This document shows positions 34,551-43,408 of a stretch of DNA of 64,000 nucleotides, piece by piece. Each line of letters starts with the position of its first letter. Position 1 is the stretch's first letter. Under the pieces are notes generated by a model, which had not been told where the DNA came from, did no database searches, and worked only from the letters and a program-made list of their open reading frames with translations. Source of the DNA: Dyadobacter frigoris (GTDB taxonomy: Bacteria; Bacteroidota; Bacteroidia; Cytophagales; Spirosomataceae); NCBI RefSeq assembly GCF_005280585.1, contig NZ_SZVO01000001.1, positions 124,001 through 188,000 of the forward strand, given 5' to 3'. The translations under genes were made by a program, and so were the position numbers.

Positions 34551-36254
34551 ATGAGCCAGGAAAATCCGGAAAAGCCCGTCAGCAATTCAAAATCTGTCAT
34601 CCGTTTACCCATTATTATCAGCATTACGCTGGCTGCCGGTATGTTGCTGGGCAGTACCTTTTTTAGCGGTGGCAAAAAGCTTACCGACGTGGCAAAAGGC
34701 TATGCGAAATTCCGGGAAGTTTTGCTTTTGGTAGAAAATAATTACGTCGATTCCGTCAATACAGAAGAGCTTGTTGATTATTCTATTTCCAAAATGCTGG
34801 AAAAACTGGATCCGCATACGGCTTATTTCAACACAGAAGAAGCAACCGCAGCACGTTCTCAGCTGGATTCCGGCTTTGATGGTATTGGTGTAGAATTTAA
34901 CATCTATAACGATACCGTTTATGTAGTGACGCCGTTAAGCGGCGGTCCGTCCGAAACGGTTGGAATTCAAAGTGGTGACCGGATTCTTAAAGTAAATAAA
35001 GAAGTACTTTCTGCGCCTGGTGTTACCAACGGGCAAGTTTACAAGTTACTGCGTGGTAAACGTGGAACGAAAGTTACGCTGACAATTGAACGACTTGGTT
35101 TAAAAGATAAATTGAATTTTGAAGTAGTACGAGACCGGATCCCTACGTATTCAGTAGATGCTGCGTACATGGTTGATAAGGAAATTGGCTATATCAAAGT
35201 GACCCGTTTCTCAGAAACCACTTTCGATGAATTTAAATCCGCATTGAGTACGCTTAAAGCCAATGGCTTGAAAAAACTTGTCTTAGATCTTCGCGGAAAT
35301 CCGGGAGGTTATATGGAGCGGGCGACCAGTATTGCTGATGAATTTATTTCAGGCGATAAATTACTTGTTTATACCGAAGGAAAAGATAGCCGTTTCGACC
35401 GGAAAACACGCTCACATGTGGAAGGTGGTTTTGAGCAAGGAGCGTTAGTGGTTTTGGTGGATGAAGGAAGTGCTTCTGCTTCTGAAATTTTGGCTGGCGC
35501 GTTGCAGGATCATGACCGTGCGCTGGTTGTTGGGCGCCGTTCTTATGGAAAAGGATTGGTTCAAATGCCGATCAAACTTTCCGACGGTGCAGAATTACGT
35601 TTGACCATTTCAAGATATTATACACCAAGTGGCCGCAGTATTCAGAAACCATATGAGATGGGAAAAGGTGAAGATTATAACCAGGATCTGACCCACAGAT
35701 ATGATAGCGGCGAGTTTTTTAATGTTGATAGTATCAAATTTGATAAAACAAAAGCATATAAAACGGATGGTGGAAGAACCGTTTATGGCGGTGGCGGAAT
35801 TATGCCGGATGTTTTTGTTCCGCGTGATACGCTGATGAACAGCAAATATTTATTTGAGCTTTATGCCAAAAATATTATCCGTGAATATGCACTGCGTTAT
35901 GCCAATGAAAATCAGAAAAAACTGGAAAAGCAGACTTTCCCGGAATACTTAAAAACTTTCCAGATTTCTGACGCTATGATTTCTGAGCTGGTAAAAGATG
36001 CAGCAAAATCAGGAATCAAATTAAATGAAAAAGAATTGAACCGTTCAAAACCAGTAATTCAATCCCAAACCAAGGCAATTATTGGGCGTTATGTTTGGGG
36101 GCGAAAACAAAAAAGCGGCTTGAATAATGAGGTCTATGAAGTGTTGAATCCGATGGATAATGTTTATCAGAATGCTCTGAAACAGTTTGGCAAGGCTTTA
36201 GAGCTGGAACGTGGCAATTTCAGTAGTTTGAATACAAAAAAAATCGATAAATAA
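34551..36254 (+). CDS. C-terminal processing peptidase (S41 family)
   Basis: A 567-residue membrane-anchored periplasmic protease (TM about 22-40). The order is an N-terminal helical cap, a PDZ domain (about 100-190: GIGVEFNIYNDTVYVVTPLSGGPSE), then the tail-specific protease fold. Catalytic S309 sits in SASASEIL and K334 in RSYGKGLVQ, the Ser/Lys dyad of Ctp proteases; LDLRGNPGG is also present. Substrates are C-terminal tails of envelope proteins. The C-terminal 150 residues are an extra, mostly helical, domain. A hairpin at 36261-36284 ends it. Confidence 0.95.
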   Translation: MSQENPEKPVSNSKSVIRLPIIISITLAAGMLLGSTFFSGGKKLTDVAKGYAKFREVLLLVENNYVDSVNTEELVDYSISKMLEKLDPHTAYFNTEEATAARSQLDSGFDGIGVEFNIYNDTVYVVTPLSGGPSETVGIQSGDRILKVNKEVLSAPGVTNGQVYKLLRGKRGTKVTLTIERLGLKDKLNFEVVRDRIPTYSVDAAYMVDKEIGYIKVTRFSETTFDEFKSALSTLKANGLKKLVLDLRGNPGGYMERATSIADEFISGDKLLVYTEGKDSRFDRKTRSHVEGGFEQGALVVLVDEGSASASEILAGALQDHDRALVVGRRSYGKGLVQMPIKLSDGAELRLTISRYYTPSGRSIQKPYEMGKGEDYNQDLTHRYDSGEFFNVDSIKFDKTKAYKTDGGRTVYGGGGIMPDVFVPRDTLMNSKYLFELYAKNIIREYALRYANENQKKLEKQTFPEYLKTFQISDAMISELVKDAAKSGIKLNEKELNRSKPVIQSQTKAIIGRYVWGRKQKSGLNNEVYEVLNPMDNVYQNALKQFGKALELERGNFSSLNTKKIDK

Positions 36255-36260
36255 TAAAAT

Positions 36261-36284
36261 GTCAGCTGGAAATTTCCGGCTGAC
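36261..36284 (+). terminator. Terminator hairpin after the S41 protease
   Basis: GTCAGCTGGAAA (36261-36272) and TTTCCGGCTGAC (36273-36284) form a 12-bp stem with one wobble. The T-run is weak. Confidence 0.55.
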
Positions 36285-36306
36285 AAGTACAAAAATAATT
36301 TTAATA

Positions 36307-37059
36307 ATGTCCCGAATTGCATTAATTACCGGAGCTACTTCCGGAATAGGAAAGGCTACAGCAGAAGCGTTTGCCGGAGCAGGTATTAACCTGATACTTT
36401 GTGGCCGTCGCCAGGAAAAACTGGAAAGTGTGGTTGCTGAATTAGCTCAAAAAGTAAAAGTTACAACCTTACTTTTCGACGTAAGAGATAAAAAAGCGGT
36501 ATTTGATGCGATTACGTCATTGCCGGAAGAATGGAAAAATATTGATATTCTGATTAATAATGCAGGAAATGCGCATGGACTTGGTTCCCTGGATGAAGGT
36601 GATACTGATGATTGGGATGCAATGATTGATGGAAATGTAAAGGGATTGCTTTATGTTTCAAAAGCAATTATTCCAACGCTGATAGCAAACAAAAAAGGCC
36701 ATATTGTAAATATCAGTTCTGTTGCCGGAAAGCAAACTTATATCAACGGAGCCGTATATTGCGCATCAAAAGCAGCGGTAGAAGTTTTAAGCGAAGGGAT
36801 GCGTCTGGAATTGACACAGCACGGTATAAAAGTGACAAACGTAGCACCTGGTGCGGTTGAAACAGAGTTTTCTCTGGTTCGATTTAAAGGAGATGAAGAA
36901 CGTGCTGAAAAGGTTTATCAGGGTTTTGATCCTTTGCAGGCGAGTGATATTGCAGATATGATATTATACGCAGTAAATGCGCCGGCGCGGGTAATGATAG
37001 CGGATGTGACTATTCTTGCAGGTGCGCAATCGGCGGCTACTACGATATATAGAAAATAA
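36307..37059 (+). CDS. Short-chain dehydrogenase/reductase (SDR)
   Basis: About 250 residues of the classical SDR family. The NAD(P)-binding Gly motif TGATSGIG is at about 7-14 and the NNAG motif follows. Active-site residues are S-x(12)-Y-x3-K: SSVAGKQTYINGAVYCASK. Gly-Pro sites are replaced by VAPGAVETEF. The protein resembles the serine/3-hydroxy acid dehydrogenase YdfG-like subgroup (GSLDEGDTDDWDAMIDGNVKGL). I moved the start from 36259 to the ATG at 36307, because the upstream part lies in the terminator hairpin and the conserved N-terminus begins here. Confidence 0.9.
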   Translation: MSRIALITGATSGIGKATAEAFAGAGINLILCGRRQEKLESVVAELAQKVKVTTLLFDVRDKKAVFDAITSLPEEWKNIDILINNAGNAHGLGSLDEGDTDDWDAMIDGNVKGLLYVSKAIIPTLIANKKGHIVNISSVAGKQTYINGAVYCASKAAVEVLSEGMRLELTQHGIKVTNVAPGAVETEFSLVRFKGDEERAEKVYQGFDPLQASDIADMILYAVNAPARVMIADVTILAGAQSAATTIYRK

Positions 37060-37078
37060 TAAATTCAGGATTTAAGTT

Positions 37079-37124
37079 AGAATTGCTGTCATGCCAAAAT
37101 TTTATTTGGTATGACAGCAATTCT
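37079..37124 (+). terminator. Strong terminator after the SDR gene
   Basis: A 20-bp stem (37079-37098 with 37105-37124, one mismatch pair as wobble) with a 6-nt loop and a run of T after it. Core AATTGCTGTCAT. Confidence 0.9.
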
Positions 37125-37171
37125 TTTTTTGTAAAAATAAAATTCTTCGTACTTTTGAAACATCAGATGAT

Positions 37172-37843
37172 ATGATGAATAAAGAAAACATAATAAAGCG
37201 ATTAAGTCTGGCCGATGATGTGGCCGGCAGATTGCAGCAAAAGATCCAGGATGGGGATTTTGCCATAGGAGAGAAACTGCCCACCGAACCCGAGTTGATG
37301 ACAGTTTTCGGTGTTGGAAGATCGACAATCCGGGAAGCCATCAGAAATCTATCGAATGCAGGGTTGGTTCGGGTGCAGCAAGGTCTGGGCACTTTTGTCG
37401 AACAAAAACAAGTTGGCTCCGAGTCGATGACGGACCGGTTTTTAAGAGCAAAAGGTCTGGAATTGAATGAAATTCGTCAACTATTCGAACTAAAAGTAGC
37501 AGAAAAAGCGGCCCTTAACCGAACGGATGAGGATATTTTACAAATGAAAAAATATCTGGAAGAACGCAGGAAAATGGCTTTGGCCAACATTCCGGATGCC
37601 TGTATCCAGGCTGATATTAACTTCCACTTATGCATCGCGACGGCATCTCAAAGTGAGATTTTACTGGATTTGTATAAAACAGTAGCTCGCAATATGAAGG
37701 AGTATTTTTCAGAATTATACATTGATACAGAGAGTTTTATAAACACTCAGGAATTTCACGAGTCACTGTTGCAAAGTATTATAGATCAAAATCCACAAAA
37801 GGCATGGGAATGGGCCGCAAGAATAACCGGCCAACCTGTTTAG
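37172..37843 (+). CDS. GntR-family transcription regulator (FadR/FCD subgroup)
   Basis: A 223-residue regulator. The N-terminal winged helix covers about 10-75 (IGEKLPTEPELMTVFGVGRSTIREAIRNLSNAGLV). The FCD ligand domain covers about 95-215 and includes DINFH and the helical acidic/His metal-ligand pattern. It lies 25 bp before an MFS exporter gene and probably controls it. The start may also be the second ATG, one codon later. Effector unknown. Confidence 0.9.
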   Translation: MMNKENIIKRLSLADDVAGRLQQKIQDGDFAIGEKLPTEPELMTVFGVGRSTIREAIRNLSNAGLVRVQQGLGTFVEQKQVGSESMTDRFLRAKGLELNEIRQLFELKVAEKAALNRTDEDILQMKKYLEERRKMALANIPDACIQADINFHLCIATASQSEILLDLYKTVARNMKEYFSELYIDTESFINTQEFHESLLQSIIDQNPQKAWEWAARITGQPV

Positions 37844-37868
37844 TATCCGTTTTTTAAGAATAATAGTT

Positions 37869-39104
37869 ATGAAAACCATCGAAGAAAATCCTTCAGAATC
37901 TTTTCAAACCCCTGTTGTAACCGCAGAACAGGCTGTATTTCCAATTTTATTGGCATTAAGTTTTTCCCATCTCTTAAACGATACATTGCAATCACTGATT
38001 CCATCGATTTATCCGATGGTTAAAGATTCGTTTAAACTAAGTTTTTCCCAAATTGGATTAATCACATTTACATTTCAATTAAGCGCATCCGTTTTTCAGC
38101 CGCTGGTTGGGTTATATACAGATAAAAAGCCAATGCCTTATGCACTTGCCGTGGGGATGTGTTTTACCATGCTTGGGCTGGTTTCGTTATCCATGGCGCC
38201 TAGTTTTGAAATTATTCTCCTTTCGGTAGGATTGATCGGAATAGGTTCCGCAGTTTTCCATCCGGAGGCATCGCGTATTGCGCGTATGGCATCTGGCGGG
38301 CGGCATGGTATGGCGCAATCCCTTTTTCAGGTTGGAGGCAATGCAGGAAGTTCATTGGGGCCGTTACTGGCTGCTTTGATCATATTGCCGTATGGCCGTC
38401 ACCAGATTATCTGGTTTTCGCTGGTCGCTTTGGTCGCCATTATTATTTTGTCGAAAGTGGGTGGGTGGTATAAAAAGAACATGCATTTGAATCGTAAGAA
38501 GTCTGGCGCGGCAACGGGAAATGAACCAGCACTAAATCTTTCAAAAGGCAAAGTAGCTTTTTCAATCGGTGTTTTATTAATGCTGATTTTTTCAAAATAT
38601 ATATACATGGCCAGTTTGACGAGCTATTATACTTTTTACCTGATCAATAAATTTGGTATTTCGGTACAAAGTTCTCAAATCCATTTATTCATATTCTTGT
38701 TTTCAGTAGCAGCCGGAACATTTATAGGTGGACCAGTTGGTGATAAAATTGGCAGGAAATATGTGATCTGGATTTCAATTCTGGGTGTGGCACCATTCGC
38801 TTTGTTATTACCATATTGCAATCTCTTCTGGACAGGAGCCTTAACCGTGATAATCGGTTTGGTGTTATCATCAGCATTTTCAGCAATTCTGGTTTATGCG
38901 CAAGAATTAATTCCCGGAAAAGTTGGAATGGTAGCTGGTTTATTTTTTGGATTTGCTTTTGGAATCGCAGGAATTGGATCCGCGCTTTTAGGAAGACTGG
39001 CAGATAGTACGAGTATTGAATACGTATTCTATGTCTGCTCTTTCTTGCCGCTAATTGGATTATTGACGGGATTCCTGCCCAATCTGGAACGGAAGAAAGT
39101 TTAG
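37869..39104 (+). CDS. MFS transporter, fosmidomycin-resistance (Fsr) type
   Basis: A 411-residue 12-helix transporter. The first helix block FSHLLNDTLQSLIPSIYPMVKDSFKLS and the later GRHGMAQSLFQVGGNAGSSLGPLL match the fosmidomycin-resistance subfamily of the major facilitator superfamily. Such proteins export fosmidomycin in E. coli, but the natural substrate is often unknown. It follows the GntR regulator by 25 bp, so a two-gene operon with ligand-controlled export is likely. A repeat begins on the last base of its stop codon. Confidence 0.85.
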   Translation: MKTIEENPSESFQTPVVTAEQAVFPILLALSFSHLLNDTLQSLIPSIYPMVKDSFKLSFSQIGLITFTFQLSASVFQPLVGLYTDKKPMPYALAVGMCFTMLGLVSLSMAPSFEIILLSVGLIGIGSAVFHPEASRIARMASGGRHGMAQSLFQVGGNAGSSLGPLLAALIILPYGRHQIIWFSLVALVAIIILSKVGGWYKKNMHLNRKKSGAATGNEPALNLSKGKVAFSIGVLLMLIFSKYIYMASLTSYYTFYLINKFGISVQSSQIHLFIFLFSVAAGTFIGGPVGDKIGRKYVIWISILGVAPFALLLPYCNLFWTGALTVIIGLVLSSAFSAILVYAQELIPGKVGMVAGLFFGFAFGIAGIGSALLGRLADSTSIEYVFYVCSFLPLIGLLTGFLPNLERKKV

Positions 39105-39177
39105 TTTAAACGCAGAGTCAGGGAGTTTAAAAAAGGAGTTTCGGTGAGATTTATTATTCTCTGCGAAACTCCTTTTT
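39104..39177. repeat. Dispersed palindromic repeat, copy 2, with terminator-like hairpin
   Basis: GTTTAAACGCAGAGTCAGGGAGT at 39104-39126 is the reverse complement of the module at 4499-4523. It is followed by the hairpin AAAAAGGAGTTTCG (39130-39143) with CGAAACTCCTTTTT (39164-39177). It sits between the MFS gene and the convergent PIN gene and may terminate both. Confidence 0.75.
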
Positions 39178-39182
39178 GAGTT

Positions 39183-39602
39183 TTATTCGAGAAGGGTTAA
39201 AAATTCTTTGAGGTTATAAACGGGAAGTGAGGCGATGGCAGATTTTTGAAGGATTTTATCTCTGCTAATAAAAAAATCAATTTTGTGGTGGATTGCGGTA
39301 TAATATTGCAATGCATCTTCAATATTCTCAATTTTTGAGTGTAGGGCTGTCAAGGTAATTTCATGTGTGCAATCAATAACGGTAATGTCAGCTAATAAAG
39401 TCAGAAGTAATTCTTTTGTTTTAGTAATTCCATAAGCTTTCGTTACCCAATAAGCGACAATATGTATGATGGCGGGCGTGACAAAGGCGCGTATCTTTTT
39501 GTCGATAATTAGTTGAATTAGCTTTTTTGCATCGTTGTAATCATCTCGTTTTAACAATAAATCCAGCAAAATATTGGCATCAAGAAAAATTTTAGAAGCC
39601 AT
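39183..39602 (-). CDS. PIN-domain protein, VapC-like toxin
   Basis: A 139-residue predicted RNase. The PIN-fold acidic residues are present: D8 in FLDANILLD, a Glu/Asp pair in IENIEDALQYY, and D in FFISRDK. Its start overlaps the upstream DUF6364 frame by 11 bp. VapC toxins cleave tRNA or rRNA. The order antitoxin then toxin and the overlap support a toxin-antitoxin pair. Confidence 0.88.
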   Translation of the reverse strand: MASKIFLDANILLDLLLKRDDYNDAKKLIQLIIDKKIRAFVTPAIIHIVAYWVTKAYGITKTKELLLTLLADITVIDCTHEITLTALHSKIENIEDALQYYTAIHHKIDFFISRDKILQKSAIASLPVYNLKEFLTLLE

Positions 39603-39837
39603 ATTTTCCGCCTTGCTCTTCGTAGAATTTTTTCTTTAAATCTGTATCCTTATTGAATGACGGAGAATCTAATTTCTCTACCATATCAATAATACTTTCT
39701 TTTTTAGGAGATGGCTGGGTGATATTTTTGAAATAATCTTCCACCATTTGAGAAATACTGATTTGCTTTGAGGCAGCATATTCCTTGACATGAAGAAGCA
39801 GTGAGTCCTCAATTGTCAGATTCAGTCTTGTTTTCAT
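39592..39837 (-). CDS. DUF6364-type antitoxin of the PIN protein
   Basis: 81 residues from the ATG at 39837 (MKTRLNLTIEDSLLLHVKEYAASKQISISQMV). This is a ribbon-helix-helix pattern of DUF6364 antitoxins, followed by a disordered, charged tail that would wrap the toxin. A longer start at 39873 (adding MRIEIFNTYIYA) lacks support. The last 11 bp overlap the PIN gene, which is typical of coupled toxin-antitoxin pairs. Confidence 0.85.
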   Translation of the reverse strand: MKTRLNLTIEDSLLLHVKEYAASKQISISQMVEDYFKNITQPSPKKESIIDMVEKLDSPSFNKDTDLKKKFYEEQGGKYGF

Positions 39838-39901
39838 AGCATAAATATACGTATTAAATATTTCAATACGCATTGTTTCAAGGTAGGTTGAAAATAGATA
39901 A

Positions 39902-39950
39902 AATCTCTGCGGAACTCCTTTTTAACTCCTTTACCTCTGTGTTTAACCTT
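39902..39950. repeat. Dispersed repeat, copy 3
   Basis: AATCTCTGCGGAACTCC, TTTTTAACTCC and TTTACCTCTGTGTTTAA form a degenerate copy of the element at 39104-39177 read in reverse. It lies before the M23 gene stop, in the gap between the antitoxin gene and the convergent-facing end. Confidence 0.55.
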
Positions 39951-40615
39951 TAAATTCGCAAGATCAGATTAGGGTCGGGGCAAATTCTTAAAAAATACTT
40001 CCGTTTTTCTATACTACTCACACCTGGAAAATCTCCTTTGTAATCACCAATCTCACTAATAACCTGAAAATGAAGATGTGGCGGCCAGTCGCCGTTTTCT
40101 GGGAAATTGCCAATTGAAGCGATTTTTTCTCCTGCTTTTACAGGTTTTCCTTCATACAAACCATCCAGGGATTCGAGGGAAAGATGCCCATACAAAGTAT
40201 AAAATTCAATTTCTTCTAATGCATGTTTTAAAATAATCGTAGGGCCATAATCGCCTGGGTTATCATTAAAAGCGAAACTGTGAATAATTCCGTTTAATGG
40301 CGCATAAATTGCTTCTCCCGCTTCTGCCCAGATATCAATTCCAAGATGAATACTTCGCGCATTTTCCTGATTGGTGAAATGATCGCGCTGCCGGTAAATC
40401 ATGCGGTTTTCATCATAGCCTCCTATGCCGATATATTGACTTTTAGATAACATTACATCAAAAACATAATCCGAAAATACTGATGTTTCAGTCAGATTCC
40501 GACTTAATAAATCCTGATTTGATTCTGAAAAATCCAGTTTTCGATAAGGTTTTTGACTTGAAATTACCTTTTCAAAATGAGGATGATTTCGAAGTATTTC
40601 TGCTAATGGTTTCAT
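39950..40615 (-). CDS. M23-family peptidase without signal peptide
   Basis: A 221-residue LytM-type protein. The zinc motifs are present: H-x3-D in IHLGIDIW and H-x-H in PPHLHFQV. The segment IYAPLNGIIHSFAFNDNPGDYG is the usual beta-sheet lead. No signal peptide or membrane segment is visible, so it would stay in the cytosol or be released otherwise. Peptidoglycan endopeptidases are normally exported, so the role could be different. It lies between the antitoxin gene and the DUF5117 protease on the same strand. Confidence 0.8.
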   Translation of the reverse strand: MKPLAEILRNHPHFEKVISSQKPYRKLDFSESNQDLLSRNLTETSVFSDYVFDVMLSKSQYIGIGGYDENRMIYRQRDHFTNQENARSIHLGIDIWAEAGEAIYAPLNGIIHSFAFNDNPGDYGPTIILKHALEEIEFYTLYGHLSLESLDGLYEGKPVKAGEKIASIGNFPENGDWPPHLHFQVISEIGDYKGDFPGVSSIEKRKYFLRICPDPNLILRI

Positions 40616-40638
40616 TTTATATCAAATTTGAAAAAAAT

Positions 40639-40683
40639 AAAGGCAGGCCAAAATCACGTGTAAACGAGTTTTGATCTGCCTTT
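40639..40683 (-). terminator. Terminator after the DUF5117 metalloprotease
   Basis: AAAGGCAGGCCAAAA (40639-40653) pairs with TTTTGATCTGCCTTT (40669-40683) with an internal mismatch. On the minus strand it is followed by a T-run. Confidence 0.7.
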
Positions 40684-40697
40684 TTGTATTTGATTTT

Positions 40698-43268
40698 TTA
40701 CTTAGGATCTAAGGCCAGATCAATTCTTTGCAAAACATCTTTCAGATGATATTTGCTCATTTTATCGGTTTCCAATGGGATTGCCTTTTTAATTGAAGCT
40801 TTAAGGCTTTCCAAATGTCCGCGGGCGACGGATGGAAGGTCAGTTTTTTCAAGTTCAACAACGCGCGAATTTGAAGCATACAGAGCTCCGGCAGGGATGG
40901 ACACAACAGTTGCTTTGCCAGGTTTTAATAAATCAATTAATTTCTCAACATATATTTTTTGCACATTTCTACGGTATATATCAATCACCTGGCCAGTTTT
41001 CACTTCCGACCAAAGTCCGGAATCTATATCTGTAAACAGGTCGTCGATAGTATAATATTTAGAGGATATGCCTGTTTCCATTAGGCGAACCGCTCTGTCG
41101 CCGGCAAGCAAAGAGGTAAGTGCATATTCCTGTAAAGATTTAATGGCTTCAACACCCGACTCAGGTTTTATCTTTTTTAACACATTCTGGTCCAACAGCC
41201 AGGTTGGTGTTTTAAATAACTGCGCATTAAGGAAATTAATAGCCTCTTTTTGAGTGGATTTTGGAACGGTGGTGAACCCTTCTTCCTCCATGTCATAAGT
41301 AACCGGAGTATCGTAAATTCCACCTATATTTTTAATAACATGCCCCAGATAACGACGATACTGAGCTAGAACATTAGCATATAATTCATCAAGTTCTTTA
41401 TAACTTTCACCGTCCTCCTTGCTCCATGAGATCAGATTTGGGACAATTCTTTTTAAATTTTTAATCCCATATTCAGAAGCTTTCATCGCATTATCGCTCA
41501 AATCTTCTGTTTGGTATCGTGGGTCGTACGGGCTATTTTCTGTTCCAAAATGCAGACTTGGATTCTTGTAAGCTTCTTTTGTCCATTTGTTCAAAATCGC
41601 TTTTTCTTCTTTCAAATTGGTATTAGGCAAATAACTATATCCCCATTGGATTGCCCATTTGTCATAGTTCCCGATTTTAGGAAATAGGTTGGTAATCCCG
41701 TCTTCCGGTTGGGCTACATAATTGAAACGCGCATAATCCATGATCGATGAAGTATGACCATTTTTTTCGAGCCAGGCTTTGTCTCGTAATTTTTCGACGG
41801 GTGTGGCTGAACTTGCGCCCATGTTATGTCTCAAACCCAATGTATGCCCGATTTCATGGGAGGATACGAAGCGTACAAGCTGCGCCATTAGTTCGTCATC
41901 AAATGTTTTTTTTCGTGCCGCTGGATCCACCGCAGCACCCTGGATCATATACCAGTTTCTTAGCAAACGCATCACATTATGATACCAGCCAATATGGCTT
42001 TCAATGATTTCACCACTTCTTGGATCGTGAACATTTGGTCCGTAGGCGTTTTGAATATCCGCAGCAAAATAACGGATTACTGAAAAACGGGCATCTTCCA
42101 GGCTCATTGTCGTATCTTTTTCCGGCCAGTATTCTCCTCGTATCGCATTTTTCCAGCCTGCTTTTTCGAAGGCGACCTGCCAGTCGTCAACACCGGCTTT
42201 TAATGCTTTTCTCCATTTTTCAGGTGTTGCAGGATCAATGTAGTAAATAATTGGTTTTTTAGGTTCGATCAGTTCACCATTTTTCTGACGATTTGCATCT
42301 TCTGCATTTTTTGGTTCCAAACGCCAGCGAACTGCGAAAATTTCATTATCTGATTTCTGTGATTCTTCCCCAAAAATGGCATACTGATTGGCAAAAAATC
42401 CAATACGATTATCAAAGATCCGCTTCCGCATGGGGGTTTTTGGAAGAAGAATTAGTGAAGTGTTCAATTCCAGCGTAACAACACCGGCATCGTATCCTGA
42501 AGGGAGATAAGAGCCAACGCTAGGTACAGGTGTAAGCGAAATAGCGGGCGGGACAACCGCAAAAGTTTTGACTGTCCGAATTTCGGTGTTAATAGGGTAG
42601 GCGCTCATTTTCTCAATGTATGACGCTTCCTTTTTAAACGCGGCGAGTTTGTGGATTTGTTTTACAATCGGGCTTAGTGAAAATGTCTGGTTATCAGCAT
42701 TGAAAAAATCAGTAACTTCTATCACCGAGGATTTTTCATTGTCGCCCTTTTTCAATGCTTTAATATCAAAAACACCAATAATCGGATCAGAATTTGAATT
42801 TTTTACAGCTTGAAAAATAGGCTTTGTGCTGTCCGGACTAGCCATAACGACTGTCTCCGAGCGAAGTAAAATGTTGTTATCCTGTCCTTTCTCCCAGCGA
42901 AGCATTTGTCTTTTTACTTCTTCGCCGCCAAAAATTCCACCGCCAGCTGCTGCTTTCGAATAACGTGTCACCGCCATAATATCTCTGTTCAGCAAAGTAT
43001 CAGGGATTTCAAAATACCATTTTTCAGCCATTTTATAAACTGAAATCATGCCTTTCTGACTTTTTGCGGAATCGTCGATGAAGTCTTTAAAGTCTTTTGG
43101 GGCTTTTTTCTTTTCGTCTTTCAGTTTGTCTTTAACGGCATCGGCTACGGCGTCCACTGCTTTTTCAACTTTTTTATCATCTTCTTTTTTGTCTTTTTTC
43201 TTTTGTGCCTGTGCAAAAGTGAAGGTTAACGTTAAGCAAAGGAATAGGAGGAATTTTCTGAATTTCAT
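40698..43268 (-). CDS. Zinc-dependent metalloprotease with DUF5117/DUF5118 domains
   Basis: An 856-residue secreted protein, signal peptide ending FAQAQ. A Lys/Asp-rich linker (about 22-60) comes first. The N-terminal half fits DUF5118 and DUF5117. The central zincin site HEIGHTLGLRHN supplies three His ligands and the catalytic Glu (HExxHxxGxxH), followed by a Met-turn SIMDYARFNY. This large family is common in Bacteroidota and its substrates are unknown. A well-placed promoter lies 34 bp upstream. Confidence 0.92.
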   Translation of the reverse strand: MKFRKFLLFLCLTLTFTFAQAQKKKDKKEDDKKVEKAVDAVADAVKDKLKDEKKKAPKDFKDFIDDSAKSQKGMISVYKMAEKWYFEIPDTLLNRDIMAVTRYSKAAAGGGIFGGEEVKRQMLRWEKGQDNNILLRSETVVMASPDSTKPIFQAVKNSNSDPIIGVFDIKALKKGDNEKSSVIEVTDFFNADNQTFSLSPIVKQIHKLAAFKKEASYIEKMSAYPINTEIRTVKTFAVVPPAISLTPVPSVGSYLPSGYDAGVVTLELNTSLILLPKTPMRKRIFDNRIGFFANQYAIFGEESQKSDNEIFAVRWRLEPKNAEDANRQKNGELIEPKKPIIYYIDPATPEKWRKALKAGVDDWQVAFEKAGWKNAIRGEYWPEKDTTMSLEDARFSVIRYFAADIQNAYGPNVHDPRSGEIIESHIGWYHNVMRLLRNWYMIQGAAVDPAARKKTFDDELMAQLVRFVSSHEIGHTLGLRHNMGASSATPVEKLRDKAWLEKNGHTSSIMDYARFNYVAQPEDGITNLFPKIGNYDKWAIQWGYSYLPNTNLKEEKAILNKWTKEAYKNPSLHFGTENSPYDPRYQTEDLSDNAMKASEYGIKNLKRIVPNLISWSKEDGESYKELDELYANVLAQYRRYLGHVIKNIGGIYDTPVTYDMEEEGFTTVPKSTQKEAINFLNAQLFKTPTWLLDQNVLKKIKPESGVEAIKSLQEYALTSLLAGDRAVRLMETGISSKYYTIDDLFTDIDSGLWSEVKTGQVIDIYRRNVQKIYVEKLIDLLKPGKATVVSIPAGALYASNSRVVELEKTDLPSVARGHLESLKASIKKAIPLETDKMSKYHLKDVLQRIDLALDPK

Positions 43269-43301
43269 GCAGTTTGAGAAAGTGTTTTAGGATTGATCTG
43301 A

Positions 43302-43330
43302 CAAAAATAGGAATTTGATTGGTATGGCAA
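43302..43330 (-). promoter_or_regulatory. Candidate promoter of the DUF5117 protease gene
   Basis: On the minus strand TTG (43330-43328) is followed after 18 nt by TATTTTTG (43309-43302), a full TAnnTTTG match at a suitable distance. The predicted start of RNA is about 25 bp before the ATG. Confidence 0.5.
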
Positions 43331-43408
43331 CGATGCATTCTTTTTGACAAAAAATATTTGCCAAAAAGAAAATCGAAAACCAGTGGTATATAAATGAAAT
43401 ATAACGAC

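Noticed and set aside
36259-36306. ATG start of the SDR at 36259
   Set aside because: It falls inside the terminator hairpin of the protease gene; the Gly motif begins just after the ATG at 36307.
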